A stretch of DNA of 64,000 nt, from the NCBI RefSeq assembly GCF_900079725.1, contig NZ_LT599032.1, forward strand, positions 5,080,054-5,144,053, written 5' to 3'. This DNA comes from an uncultured Dysgonomonas sp. GTDB taxonomy: Bacteria; Bacteroidota; Bacteroidia; Bacteroidales; Dysgonomonadaceae. Position 1 is the first letter of the stretch. The number at the start of each line of letters is the position of its first letter. The notes beneath the pieces were generated by a model. The model made no database searches, had not been told where the DNA came from, and saw nothing but the letters and a program-made list of their open reading frames with translations. Below are positions 1-9,305 of this stretch, in pieces. The position numbers and the translations under genes are program-made.

Positions 1-1653
1 CTTGTGGTATATGGAACCTATAAATATCTGTCAAAGCAAAATATGCTCAAAGCAAGGCAACGCCTGAGGCTTTACGAACAAGAGAAAGAAAGAGAAGTGT
101 ATACTGCTAAAATAGACTTTTTCACAGACATCGCGCATGAGATACGTACTCCGTTGACGCTAATCAAGTCACCTCTGGAAAATATCATAAAAAATAAGGA
201 TGTATCTGATGATATGAGAGACGATCTGGAAGTAATTGATAAAAATGCGAATCGGTTACAGGACTTGACAAATCAGCTTCTCGATTTTAGGAAAATAGAG
301 AAACAACGCTTCCATTTAACCTTTGCCCGCTATGATATAATTAAGCTTATAAATGATGTGCTGGTTCGATTTAATCAGGTTATAAAATTAAAAAACATAC
401 TATTAAATATTGAATTACCATCCGAACCGTTTTATGCCTATGTAGATAAGGAATCGGTAACCAAAATTATAAGTAATTTATTAACTAATGCAATTAAAAA
501 TACCGATACTTACATCACTGTTGAGCTTCACAGAGAAAGTATAAAAGAAGAAGGTTGTTTTGATCTGGTAGTAAAAAATGACGGGGAAATTATTCCGGCT
601 AACCAAAGGGAAGAGATATTTAAACCTTTTGTTCAATACAAAAGTACGGCTTCGGCATTGAAAGCCGGAACAGGACTTGGGCTGACATTATCCCGCTCAC
701 TGGCCGAATTACATCAGGGCTTTCTTGCGATGGACACTGTAGACGATGCAAACAGTTTTCGTCTCACAATTCCATTATTGCAGGAATGGGTGAATAAAAA
801 TGATGGCACTGTCAGGGAAAATTTATCAATCCCCAATTATCAGTATTCGGCAGAAGATGAACGTAAGCAAATTAATATTTTGATTGTAGAAGACGATCTG
901 GATTTATTGGCATACATTTCCAAGTTGCTATCTCCCTATTATAATATACTTACCGCTACTGATGGCATCAAGGCTCTGGAAGTGCTCGAAAAAGAGATTG
1001 TTAATCTCATTATAACCGATATAATGATGCCTAATATAGATGGATATGAATTGTGTAAAGACATTAGAATGAACCTCTTTTTTAGCCATATTCCAATAGT
1101 TTTTCTCTCTGCTAAAAATTCTTTATCATCTAAAATCGAGGGTTTAGATTCCGGCGCGGATGCCTATATTGAAAAACCGTTTTCGAATGAATTCCTGATG
1201 GCGACAGTCTCAAATTTACTGGCAAACAGAAATAAGATGATCGAGGCCTTTAAGCGTTCGGCATATACATCAATAAGTGAAACTGCATTTTCTAAAACGG
1301 ATGAAGCCTTTATGAAGACAGTCAACAAAGTGATTGAAGAAAATCTGGGAAATCCTGAGTTTAGCCAAGATGATTTTGCTGCGGCATTAAATATGAGTAA
1401 ATCAAGTTTGTACAGAAAAACAAAAGGATTATTTGATGTTTCGCCAAACGATTTTATTCGTATCAAAAGGATAAAAAAGGCAGCACAGTTATTTGATCAG
1501 AAAGAAGACAGTGTATCGGAAGTATGTTATACTGTCGGATTTAGTTCTCCATCGTATTTCTCAAAATGTTTTTATCGTCAGTTCAATTTAACGCCTAAAG
1601 AATATATTGATGCGGTTTCCTCGAGGTCTAAGTTGAATTCAGATCAGGAATAA
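1..1653 (+). CDS. Hybrid two-component system protein, C-terminal part (partial)
   Basis: The reading frame is open from the first base, so the gene starts upstream and its periplasmic sensor is outside the window. Counting from the GTG at base 4, a short post-membrane stretch leads into a HisKA domain with phospho-acceptor His about residue 45 in HEIRTP. A HATPase domain follows (N box about 160, GTGLGL about 222-227). Next is a receiver domain with acidic pair EDD about 296 and phospho-Asp about 339 in TDIMMP, and then a two-helix AraC-type DNA-binding domain (about 435-540). This order defines the Bacteroidetes HTCS regulators, one-protein sensors of glycan fragments that activate susC/susD operons. 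Its target is probably upstream of the window, because the next gene on the right is a B12 locus under a riboswitch. Family assignment is secure; the ligand is unknown. Confidence 0.95.
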   Translation, partial: LVVYGTYKYLSKQNMLKARQRLRLYEQEKEREVYTAKIDFFTDIAHEIRTPLTLIKSPLENIIKNKDVSDDMRDDLEVIDKNANRLQDLTNQLLDFRKIEKQRFHLTFARYDIIKLINDVLVRFNQVIKLKNILLNIELPSEPFYAYVDKESVTKIISNLLTNAIKNTDTYITVELHRESIKEEGCFDLVVKNDGEIIPANQREEIFKPFVQYKSTASALKAGTGLGLTLSRSLAELHQGFLAMDTVDDANSFRLTIPLLQEWVNKNDGTVRENLSIPNYQYSAEDERKQINILIVEDDLDLLAYISKLLSPYYNILTATDGIKALEVLEKEIVNLIITDIMMPNIDGYELCKDIRMNLFFSHIPIVFLSAKNSLSSKIEGLDSGADAYIEKPFSNEFLMATVSNLLANRNKMIEAFKRSAYTSISETAFSKTDEAFMKTVNKVIEENLGNPEFSQDDFAAALNMSKSSLYRKTKGLFDVSPNDFIRIKRIKKAAQLFDQKEDSVSEVCYTVGFSSPSYFSKCFYRQFNLTPKEYIDAVSSRSKLNSDQE

Positions 1654-1759
1654 AAAATTAACAAACCTCTGATTATCTCATATTCAATAAATAAATCAGG
1701 GTCTAATGTTAATTATTGAAACTGCTCTTCATCAAGGTTCTTTATTTAAATAATATTAA

Positions 1760-1767
1760 TATCTTTG
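1760..1767 (+). promoter_or_regulatory. -7 promoter element of the B12 locus
   Basis: TATCTTTG matches the Bacteroidetes -7 consensus TAnnTTTG exactly. It sits a few bases before the first conserved bases of the cobalamin riboswitch, so transcription should start about 1771. No clear -33 TTG is visible at the usual distance. Confidence 0.6.
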
Positions 1768-1771
1768 CACT

Positions 1772-2042
1772 CAGATTTTGGTGTCATGTTTCCGTATCCT
1801 CGGAAAAATGATGAAAAGGGAATCAGGTGTAAGTCCTGAACAGACCCGCTGCTGTAAGCTCTATTCAGTAAACAGTTAACAATGTTTCTGAAAAAAGTCT
1901 TCGAACAATACCAAATACCACTGATTGACAGTAATCAGTCTTCAGTCAACCGTTATCAATCTTATTGTTAACTGTTCACTGTTCACTGTTCACTGAATGT
2001 TGGGAAGGGCGTTCAAAGATGGAGTAAGTCAGAAGACCTGCC
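1772..2042 (+). promoter_or_regulatory. Cobalamin (B12) riboswitch aptamer
   Basis: The leader carries the conserved blocks of the cobalamin riboswitch family in order. These are TTTTGGTG near 1776, AAAAGGGAATCAGGTG near 1813-1828, AAGTCCTGAACAGACCCGC near 1830-1849, CTGCTGTAA, and the B12 box GTCAGAAGACCTGCC at 2028-2042. Between the core and the B12 box is an unusually long peripheral arm (about 1861-2005) closed by a perfect 13-bp helix, 1871-1883 with 1964-1976. The downstream gene is a BtuB-like receptor, which fits family knowledge that adenosyl- or aquo-cobalamin binding shuts off B12 uptake genes. Outer boundaries are approximate because the closing helix was judged by eye. Confidence 0.93.
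1971..1994 (+). repeat. Period-7 tandem repeat in the riboswitch arm
   Basis: Three and a half copies of ACTGTTC occur in a row. The first copy forms part of the 13-bp helix with 1871-1883. Extra copies would let the helix slip by 7 bases, so this may be a length-variable tract in the non-conserved riboswitch arm. Confidence 0.8.
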
Positions 2043-2130
2043 AAGGTTGATTAGTTTAAAGCTTTCGGGAAATAAAGCTGAAGAACACTGAAAAGGAATC
2101 AATCTTTTACGCTGGCGTTGTCTGACTTAC
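2024..2130 (+). promoter_or_regulatory. Candidate expression platform sequestering the B12 box
   Basis: Bases 2024-2033 (GTAAGTCAGA) are perfectly complementary to 2121-2130 (TCTGACTTAC). Nested inside are 2040-2043 with 2113-2116, 2043-2052 with 2097-2106 (10 bp, one G-U) and a small hairpin 2060-2065 with 2074-2079. The outer strand lies within the B12 box, so this long stem would compete with the ligand-bound fold. The pairing is seen in the sequence; its role as the switch is inferred. No U-tract follows, so control may be at translation or by another mechanism. Confidence 0.45.
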
Positions 2131-2209
2131 TATACTGATTTCCTATTCACTCAATCTTCATACGACTTATTTTCAGTAAGCTATTTGATAATATTCTTAT
2201 TAGCTTGAA

Positions 2210-4237
2210 ATGTCATTTTCCAAGTCGAAGAAAAGGATTTTAATTATTATCCTATCAAACGTATGCTTGATTTCTTTTGCCCAGAACAAGCTGGATAGTA
2301 TACAGTTGTTGAACGAAGTTGTTGTGTCCGCACGGGTTATTCAAACGGAAATTGTCCCCGTGCAAACCTTGTCAGGGACGTTGCTTGAAAATCTGAGTGC
2401 CCATTCCGTAGCCGATGCCATGCGATACTTCTCGGGCGTACAACTCAAAGACTACGGCGGTGTGGGAGGCCTCAAGACTGTAAATATCCGTAGTATGGGC
2501 AGCCAGCATGTAGGAGTATTCTATGACGGTATAGAAATCGGAAACCCACAGAATGGCGTTGTTGATTTAGGCAGGTTTTCACTGGACAATATGGAGGCGA
2601 TATCCCTCTATAACGGACAGAAGAGCGCCATATTCCAGCCGGCTAAAGATTATGCGTCCGCAAGTTCCATCTATATGACGACAAAATCTCCGGAATTCAG
2701 GCAGGGTCGGAGATACGGCCTCAAAGCGGCATTCAAGACCGGAGCTTTCGACCTTGTTAATCCCTCTGTCCTGTGGCATCAGAAACTATCCGAAAATGTA
2801 TCCGGTTCCCTCAATGCCGAATATATCCATTCTTCGGGCAGATATAAATTCAAGCGTGCGGTAGTAAATAATATGGATGACCGGGGCGGTTATGATACGA
2901 CCGAGGTAAGGAAAAACGGCGATATAAATGTTTTTCGTATCGAACATGCCCTGTTTGGGAAGATCAAAGACGGAGAATGGAAAACCCGTTCTTATTTCTA
3001 TACATCCGAACGCGGCTATCCGGGAGCCGATATAAAAAAGCCCGACGTATACGCCCATGAAGACAGGCAGTGGGATAAGAATTTCTTCTTTCAGTCCTCC
3101 CTCAAAAAGAACGTATCGGCGACATACAGCACATTGCTATCAACCAAATATGCATATGACTATATACACTACATAGCCGGCCCTTATCCCGGCCCCGAAC
3201 TGGATAATAAATATATGCTCCATGAAGCCTATCTCTCGTCTGCCAATTTGTTCAATATATTACCTTTTTGGAGCGCCAATGTTTCTGCCGATTTTATGTG
3301 GAATAAGATGAACTCCAATATGCGGGAATTTATTTATCCACAACGTTATTCCGGATGGGTAGCTGCTGCGACGTCTCTCTATTTCGACCGTTTCAAATTG
3401 CAGGCCAGCTTATTGGCTTCTTACATCCATGACAATACCAAAGAAGAGAAAAAAGAGATACAGCGCGATTGGGATAAATATACCCCGGCTATCATTGCTT
3501 CGTGGCAACCGTTCGATGCCCATGATTTTCATCTGAGAGCCTTTTATAAAGACATTTTCCGTATGCCTACCTTCAGCGAAATGCATCTCGCGTACATGGG
3601 CAGCTTATCTTCTTTTCTTAAACCCGAATATACAAAACAATACAATATCGGGATAACCTATTCACATCCCGTTACCCGCTCTTTAAATATAGGAGGGCAG
3701 GTCGACGCCTATCATAACAGAATAACCGATAAGCTGGTTGCGATTCCCGGTGGAGTCAATTTCAGGTGGACGATGAAAAACATCGGGTTAGTAAAGATCA
3801 ACGGACTCGATGCCGCTTTATTCGGAAATATACAACATGGTAGAAATCTATCTGTCGATATACGGTTAAATTATACATATCAGCAAGCTCAGGATTATTC
3901 CGATCCCGAAGAACCTGCTACCTACAAAGGACAAATAGCATATATCCCGTGGCACAGCGGTTCAGCCATCATCGGCACAACATATAAGACTTGGAATTTC
4001 AATTACAGCTTTATATATACAGGCAAACGTTACGACGGAAGCGCCAATATCGTGGAGAACCGCATAAAGGAATGGTATACGCACGATCTTTCATTGAGTA
4101 AATCACTCAACTGGAAAGGAACGGATTTCCGGTTAACCGCTGAGGTTAACAATCTTTTCAATCAGCAATACGAAGTTGTGTTACGCTATCCCATGCCGGG
4201 AACAAATTTCAAATTCATACTAAATGTAATCCTATAG
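2210..4237 (+). CDS. btuB: TonB-dependent outer-membrane B12 receptor, BtuB-like
   Basis: A 675-residue secreted protein with signal peptide (residues 1-25, ending SFAQ). The plug follows, beginning near LLNEVVVSARV and containing NIRSMG and VFYDGIEIGNPQNG, and then a 22-strand-type beta barrel ending in a TonB-receptor C-terminus (FKFILNVIL). There is no N-terminal carboxypeptidase-like domain, so this is not a SusC protein. It should carry cobalamins across the outer membrane using TonB energy. The cobalamin riboswitch directly upstream and the BtuG-like lipoprotein 25 bases downstream give the substrate; sequence alone would only say TonB receptor. The gene order riboswitch-btuB-btuG matches the characterised Bacteroides B12 loci. 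The ATG at 2210 is followed at once by a signal peptide, which supports it as the start. Confidence 0.9.
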   Translation: MSFSKSKKRILIIILSNVCLISFAQNKLDSIQLLNEVVVSARVIQTEIVPVQTLSGTLLENLSAHSVADAMRYFSGVQLKDYGGVGGLKTVNIRSMGSQHVGVFYDGIEIGNPQNGVVDLGRFSLDNMEAISLYNGQKSAIFQPAKDYASASSIYMTTKSPEFRQGRRYGLKAAFKTGAFDLVNPSVLWHQKLSENVSGSLNAEYIHSSGRYKFKRAVVNNMDDRGGYDTTEVRKNGDINVFRIEHALFGKIKDGEWKTRSYFYTSERGYPGADIKKPDVYAHEDRQWDKNFFFQSSLKKNVSATYSTLLSTKYAYDYIHYIAGPYPGPELDNKYMLHEAYLSSANLFNILPFWSANVSADFMWNKMNSNMREFIYPQRYSGWVAAATSLYFDRFKLQASLLASYIHDNTKEEKKEIQRDWDKYTPAIIASWQPFDAHDFHLRAFYKDIFRMPTFSEMHLAYMGSLSSFLKPEYTKQYNIGITYSHPVTRSLNIGGQVDAYHNRITDKLVAIPGGVNFRWTMKNIGLVKINGLDAALFGNIQHGRNLSVDIRLNYTYQQAQDYSDPEEPATYKGQIAYIPWHSGSAIIGTTYKTWNFNYSFIYTGKRYDGSANIVENRIKEWYTHDLSLSKSLNWKGTDFRLTAEVNNLFNQQYEVVLRYPMPGTNFKFILNVIL

Positions 4238-4262
4238 AAACCCAATTATAAACAATGCAAAA

Positions 4263-5444
4263 ATGAGAAACATCAGATTATTTTTCCTGACTCCGATACT
4301 GGCGTTATCTATACTGGCTGGTATCTCTTCGTGCCGGAGCGATGATGATGACATCAATCCCCCTACCGAAACGGAAGTTACACCCGGTGAAAAAGGACCC
4401 GTCGAGGGCTTTTATTTATTGAATGAAGCAAATATGGGGAGCAATAAGTCATCCATTGATTATTTCGACTATGGATCCGGCACATATTTCAAAAACATTT
4501 ATCCTACAATAAACCCCACAGTGGTAAAAGAACTGGGAGATGTAGGCAACGATATCCAGATTTACGGTAATAAGTTATATGCTGTTGTCAATGTTTCAGG
4601 ATATGTGGAAGTTATGAACAAAATAACCGGAAGGCACGAAAATGAAATCGTGGTAAAGAACTGCCGGTATATTGTATTTGATAAAGGATACGCATATATC
4701 AGTTCCTATGATGCTGAAGTTAAAATCACACCTGATGCGCCGATAGGCTGTGTTGTGAAAGTGGACACGGCAACAATGAAAGAGGTAGGGCGGTGTATCG
4801 TAGGATATCAGCCCGAGGAAATGGTAATAAGGGATAATAAGTTATATGTGGCCAACTCAGGCGGATACCGTGTGCCAAACTATGACAATACAGTTTCTGT
4901 CGTTGACCTGAATACATTTACGGAAACGAAAAAAATCATTGTAGGAATCAATCTCCACCGAATGGAGCTGGACAGTGACGACAACATATACGTCAGCTCG
5001 CGTGGAGACTATAAATACATCGGTTCCAATACCTATATCATTGGCAGGAACGACATGGTAATCAAGACACTGAACCTGCCATGCAGCAACATGACGGCAA
5101 GCGGAGATTCTATCTATATGTACAGTGTGGAATGGAGCCATATTACACAGAGCAATACTGTCTCGTATGCTATTGTAAATACAAAGACTCGAAACGTCGT
5201 TTCGCGCAACTTTATCACGGACGGAACGGAAAAAAGGATAAAAGTGCCGTATGGATTGGCTATCAACCCTGAGACAAAGGAAATATTCGTTACAGATGCC
5301 AAGGACTATACAAGCCCGGGCACCCTCTATTGCTTTAGCCCTGATGGTAAGAAGAAATGGGACGTGATAACCGGCGATATACCCGCACATATCGTATTTA
5401 CCAGAAAGAAATTGGAGAATGAAAATATTAAAAAACAAAACTAA
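4263..5444 (+). CDS. btuG: BtuG-like surface beta-propeller lipoprotein
   Basis: A 393-residue lipoprotein. The signal peptide ends in SISSC-type lipobox with Cys about 24, followed by RSDDDD, an acidic tag of the type that sends Bacteroidetes lipoproteins to the cell surface. The rest is a YncE-like seven-bladed propeller with repeats such as NKLYVANSGG and DNIYVSSRGDY. In Bacteroides thetaiotaomicron, BtuG is a surface propeller that binds cobalamin very tightly and caps BtuB; length, fold and position here fit that role. It starts 25 bases after btuB, so the two are cotranscribed. B12 binding is inferred from context; a different propeller ligand cannot be excluded from sequence. Confidence 0.82.
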   Translation: MRNIRLFFLTPILALSILAGISSCRSDDDDINPPTETEVTPGEKGPVEGFYLLNEANMGSNKSSIDYFDYGSGTYFKNIYPTINPTVVKELGDVGNDIQIYGNKLYAVVNVSGYVEVMNKITGRHENEIVVKNCRYIVFDKGYAYISSYDAEVKITPDAPIGCVVKVDTATMKEVGRCIVGYQPEEMVIRDNKLYVANSGGYRVPNYDNTVSVVDLNTFTETKKIIVGINLHRMELDSDDNIYVSSRGDYKYIGSNTYIIGRNDMVIKTLNLPCSNMTASGDSIYMYSVEWSHITQSNTVSYAIVNTKTRNVVSRNFITDGTEKRIKVPYGLAINPETKEIFVTDAKDYTSPGTLYCFSPDGKKKWDVITGDIPAHIVFTRKKLENENIKKQN

Positions 5445-5463
5445 TTTATCAAATAATAACACT

Positions 5464-7164
5464 ATGAGAAATTTAAAACATCTGATTTTTCTGCTTCTGT
5501 CAGTTTATTTGATTTGTTCGTTATCGTCCTGTTCGAGCGACGATGACAACAATGAACTGACTGGTGATCCCACGATTACATTCGGGATGGAGGAATACAA
5601 GGTAAAGATTGGCAGGGATCTTGCCATCGAAGCTAATGTAGAAAATGCTGTAAATCCAATGTATTCATGGAAGCTGGAAGGCAGGATTATTTCTGTTGAT
5701 CCGGAATTAATTTTTAATCAAAACGATGCAGGAGAGTATTTTGTAACTCTCAGGATAGATGCCGAAAATGGTACGGTGGAAAAGCAAATTAAAATATCCG
5801 TACAGGATAAATTGCCTCCCGAGATCAACGTGTCATCTTCCATTATAGCCTATTCGGGAAAGGATACGGAAATTTCGGCAGAAGTGCTTTATGCCGAAGA
5901 TGCAACATATGTATGGAGACTGGACGGTAAAATTGTCTCCGAAAGTAAAACATACGTTTTTAACCAGACAAAACTTGGTGCACAGACACTTTCCCTAAAA
6001 GTCAGCAATGAAGACGGAACAGATATGCAGGTAATCACGGTTACCACACTGCCCGAGCCTACTCCTGAACTATTCTTCGATAACGGCCATTACCGTGTCG
6101 CTTCAAATATAAATGAATTGCGGAAGATGACTGTTCCATTAGGCAAGTCCCTCGTATTGGCTCCTGTGATTTGCAATATCGAAAATCCTACGACATTCAA
6201 GTGGACGGTCGACGGCGCAACACAAAGCTCTACCACCGGATATTTGAAATTCACACCATCGGCAAAGGGTGTTTATCTGATTACTGTAACAGAGCAAAGT
6301 TCATCGGCAAAAGCAGAAGTACAGGTGACCTGTACCGAACCGGAAGGAACATATTTCCGACCTGTGAAAACAGGCAATAAAGCCACGGCTGCTACTGTGT
6401 TCGACTATATACCTGCACCCGGTCAGTTTGTAAACTATCAGATCGGTTCCACAAAAGCAAAAGCGTTGCAGGATGCGCAAAACTGGTTGAATACGGGTAA
6501 TACAAGCGGCTATATCCATATAGGGGCTTATGGCGGATACTGGATTGCAGGGTTTGACCATAGTGTAAAAAATGAAGAAGGAAAAGCCGACCTGCTTATA
6601 AAAGGAAACGCTTTTGCCGGATGGAGCGAACCGGGTATAGTATGGGTGATGCAGGATGAAAACGGCAATGGACTTCCTGATGACACATGGTATGAACTGA
6701 AAGGCAGCGAAGCTGATAGTAAAGACACCAAATACCGCTACGCTATAACATACTACAAGCCGAATGCCAGTGGTTCCAATGTTCTTTGGACGGATAATAT
6801 CGGCAGGTCTAATTCCGTAGATTACAATGGCTACCATTCACAGGCATATTATTTCCCGATGTTTATAGCCGAAGATTATTACACATTGGTGGGAACATGC
6901 CTTGCTGCAAACTTTTTTGTAGAAGGGGGTATTGAATATGCAAAAGACCTGCCTTGGGGATATGTGGACAACTACAATAGCGATAAGACCAAACCCATGA
7001 ATGAATTTTGGATCGAAAATGCTATACAGGCCGATGGTTCACCTGCCAATCTGAAACACATAGATTTTGTGAAAGTACATACCGGAACGATCGGTAAAGG
7101 GGCTGCCGTGGGTGAAGTCTCGACCGAAGCCTGTGTCCCTGCTGATATGAATTTCAACAACTAA
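5464..7164 (+). CDS. PKD/Ig-like surface lipoprotein of the B12 locus
   Basis: The ATG at 5464 is chosen over an in-frame upstream ATG at 5419 because it begins a clean lipoprotein signal (MRNLKHLIF to SLSSC) and lies just after the btuG stop. The 566-residue protein has an SSDDDN surface-export tag. Three Ig/PKD-like domains follow (about 30-110, 115-195 and 210-290), with the recurring pattern Y-W-x-L-(D/E)-G. A C-terminal domain of about 270 residues contains a Ca-binding-like loop, DENGNGLPDD. The arrangement of Ig-like N-terminus plus a separate C-terminal domain recalls accessory surface lipoproteins found next to btuB/btuG, possibly the BtuH class, but I cannot establish homology by eye. 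Its likely role is surface capture or handling of corrinoids. Confidence 0.72.
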   Translation: MRNLKHLIFLLLSVYLICSLSSCSSDDDNNELTGDPTITFGMEEYKVKIGRDLAIEANVENAVNPMYSWKLEGRIISVDPELIFNQNDAGEYFVTLRIDAENGTVEKQIKISVQDKLPPEINVSSSIIAYSGKDTEISAEVLYAEDATYVWRLDGKIVSESKTYVFNQTKLGAQTLSLKVSNEDGTDMQVITVTTLPEPTPELFFDNGHYRVASNINELRKMTVPLGKSLVLAPVICNIENPTTFKWTVDGATQSSTTGYLKFTPSAKGVYLITVTEQSSSAKAEVQVTCTEPEGTYFRPVKTGNKATAATVFDYIPAPGQFVNYQIGSTKAKALQDAQNWLNTGNTSGYIHIGAYGGYWIAGFDHSVKNEEGKADLLIKGNAFAGWSEPGIVWVMQDENGNGLPDDTWYELKGSEADSKDTKYRYAITYYKPNASGSNVLWTDNIGRSNSVDYNGYHSQAYYFPMFIAEDYYTLVGTCLAANFFVEGGIEYAKDLPWGYVDNYNSDKTKPMNEFWIENAIQADGSPANLKHIDFVKVHTGTIGKGAAVGEVSTEACVPADMNFNN

Positions 7165-7173
7165 TATATAAAA

Positions 7174-9279
7174 ATGGTTATGAATATATTAAATAAGAGT
7201 TTTTACTTGCTGCTGTTAGCCGTTATAGGCTTACTCTCTTCATGTAGTGATGAAGATGATCCATTTGCAGGAAAAGATAACTACATCGCTTCTTTCTCAT
7301 TGAAACAAGGAGACAAAGAATTTAACGCGGTGATTTCCGATAATGTAATTACGGTGACAGCTCCCGAAGGAATATCCCTGAATGGTGCTGCCGCCACGAT
7401 AAAATTGAGTGAAAATGCCACTATTTACCCCGATCCTAAGTCTGTGACCGAATGGGATGATGAAATGCAGTTTGCCGTTACAGCTTATAACGGATCGCAA
7501 ATCAGGTATAAATATACTGTGGTGCGTTCAGATATTGGAATTGAAGGTTCTGTTGTGCTGGAAACGCAAGCCGATGTGGATGCGTTTGGAGAAAAAGGTA
7601 TTACTGCCATAAAAGGGAATCTGGTAATTGGCCGCACAATAGGCACCGAATCAGACTCTATCTCTACACTGGCTCCTTTACTTCAACTGAAAGAAATAGG
7701 TTATTCACTTATTATTCATCCTACCTTTTCGGGGAAAGACCTTACCGGCCTTGACAAGCTTGAAAAAATAGGAGGGGAGATAAGAATTGATGGAGCAAGA
7801 AATCTTGAAAAAGTGAATTTTCCGGGTTTGAAAACAGCAGGTGGTATGTATATTAAAAATACATTGATCGGTCTTGCGGATTTCCCTGTATTGACATCCG
7901 TATCAGAGACTCTGACACTGGATTGTCCGCTTGCCGGGATAAACTTCCCTAAACTGAAAATTGTAAAAGGGAAACTGTCTCTTAATACGGCTAACGGATC
8001 GAACGCGATGATGTCTAAAATTTCATTTCCGTCTTTGGAAGAAACCGCAGACTTGTCCTTTACCTATTTTAAAAGTACTAAAAAGGTCGATCTGCCGGAA
8101 TTGAAGAAGGTTGGAGCTATGACCTTCAGCCAGCTTACCATGCTGTCTTTTATAAATGCACCTAAGCTGGAGGTGGCAACAGGGGTTATCACTATTCCGT
8201 CCACTACATACCTGACAGAGGTCAGTTTCCCTGCCATGACTCAGGCAACAACACTGAGCATTGACAGTAAATATATAAAGGTACTTGATTTTCCCAAACT
8301 GAAAACCGTGTCGGACAGGTTGGCTATCACATATGCCCAGATTGAGGGAATCCTGGATTTCAAGGCATTGGAGAGGGTCGAAGGTGAATTATATCTGTAC
8401 GATCTGCCACAGATGACAGCTCTTAAACTTCCGGCCGGCATTAAATACATTGGCAGGTTAACTATCGGAACCAGAACCGCGACTCCTATCAAAGAGATCA
8501 ATGTCAAAGGTTTGAACATAGGCGAACTTAAAGTTTTAGGTAATTCTATTCAGGCCGATAAGATTATCGGGGACGATGTATTCAAAGGAACGTTGACTAT
8601 CGCTTCAAGCGGAGCCTCGTATAATAATGGATATCCGGGTTTCCCTGCTCTTGAAGGATTCCACGAGGTGGATTCGCTATCTCTCGACGGATATGTGTCT
8701 TATATGGATACAGTGCATATACGCGGTATAAGGAAAATAAACAAAACATTCCGCTTAGAGAACAACAATATCAAACGGTATTCAATGCCTGATATCGAAG
8801 AAGTAGGAGGAGATTTTTATTTTGCCCGTCTGGATCAGGGAGTTGATAAAACACTGGAATTTCCGAAACTGAAAAGGGTAGGAGGGTATTTCGACCTTAA
8901 TGTGGGATCTACCCAAACCCGTATATTACGTTTTCCATCTTTAGAGTCTGTTGGAGGAGACTTCAGATTAGGCACCGGATATAATGCGGACAGGAGTCTG
9001 GAGGTTGTACAGTTCCCTGTATTGAAAAGTATCGGTGGAGCAATGATACTGAACGGATATAGTAGTAGTTACAAAAATCAATTGCTGAAAAATTTGGATG
9101 GCTTTGCCAGTCTCGAGAAGGCTCAGTCGATAGAGATAACAAACCAGATGGCAATCGAATCATACAACGGTCTGAAAAAAGTTTTTGGCTCACTAACCGG
9201 TTCCGGTTGGAAAACATCGGGGAATAACTATAATCCTACTTATGAGGATTTGCAGGCAGGTAAATGGGTAAAACCTTAA
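7174..9279 (+). CDS. Leucine-rich-repeat surface lipoprotein, first tandem copy
   Basis: A 701-residue lipoprotein (lipobox LLSSC) with tag SDEDD for surface export. ATG 7174 and ATG 7180 are both possible starts. Residues about 30-120 form a small Ig/DUF5018-like domain with the line TVTAPEGISL and VTAYNGSQ. The remainder is a solenoid of LRR units, recognisable as FPxLKxxGGxxxI at intervals of about 20-25 residues, ending in a conserved tail YNPTYEDLQAGK. The next gene is a full-length paralog. It lies 9 bases after the PKD lipoprotein, so it belongs to the B12 operon. LRR solenoids usually bind proteins or ligands; a corrinoid or partner-binding role at the cell surface is inferred only from context. 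Confidence 0.78.
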   Translation: MVMNILNKSFYLLLLAVIGLLSSCSDEDDPFAGKDNYIASFSLKQGDKEFNAVISDNVITVTAPEGISLNGAAATIKLSENATIYPDPKSVTEWDDEMQFAVTAYNGSQIRYKYTVVRSDIGIEGSVVLETQADVDAFGEKGITAIKGNLVIGRTIGTESDSISTLAPLLQLKEIGYSLIIHPTFSGKDLTGLDKLEKIGGEIRIDGARNLEKVNFPGLKTAGGMYIKNTLIGLADFPVLTSVSETLTLDCPLAGINFPKLKIVKGKLSLNTANGSNAMMSKISFPSLEETADLSFTYFKSTKKVDLPELKKVGAMTFSQLTMLSFINAPKLEVATGVITIPSTTYLTEVSFPAMTQATTLSIDSKYIKVLDFPKLKTVSDRLAITYAQIEGILDFKALERVEGELYLYDLPQMTALKLPAGIKYIGRLTIGTRTATPIKEINVKGLNIGELKVLGNSIQADKIIGDDVFKGTLTIASSGASYNNGYPGFPALEGFHEVDSLSLDGYVSYMDTVHIRGIRKINKTFRLENNNIKRYSMPDIEEVGGDFYFARLDQGVDKTLEFPKLKRVGGYFDLNVGSTQTRILRFPSLESVGGDFRLGTGYNADRSLEVVQFPVLKSIGGAMILNGYSSSYKNQLLKNLDGFASLEKAQSIEITNQMAIESYNGLKKVFGSLTGSGWKTSGNNYNPTYEDLQAGKWVKP

Positions 9280-9305
9280 TTACAATAAAGTAAAAATCAA
9301 CAGAT

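Noticed and set aside
1971-1994. Short tandem repeats as a possible CRISPR array
   Set aside because: Period 7 with no spacers, inside a riboswitch arm; no cas genes in the window.
4857-5462. 201-residue open frame on the - strand
   Set aside because: Lies fully opposite the well-supported BtuG-like gene and the next gene's start; no family features. Shadow frame.
6301-6837. 178-residue open frame on the - strand
   Set aside because: Antisense to the PKD lipoprotein gene, with Ile/Val-rich shadow composition.
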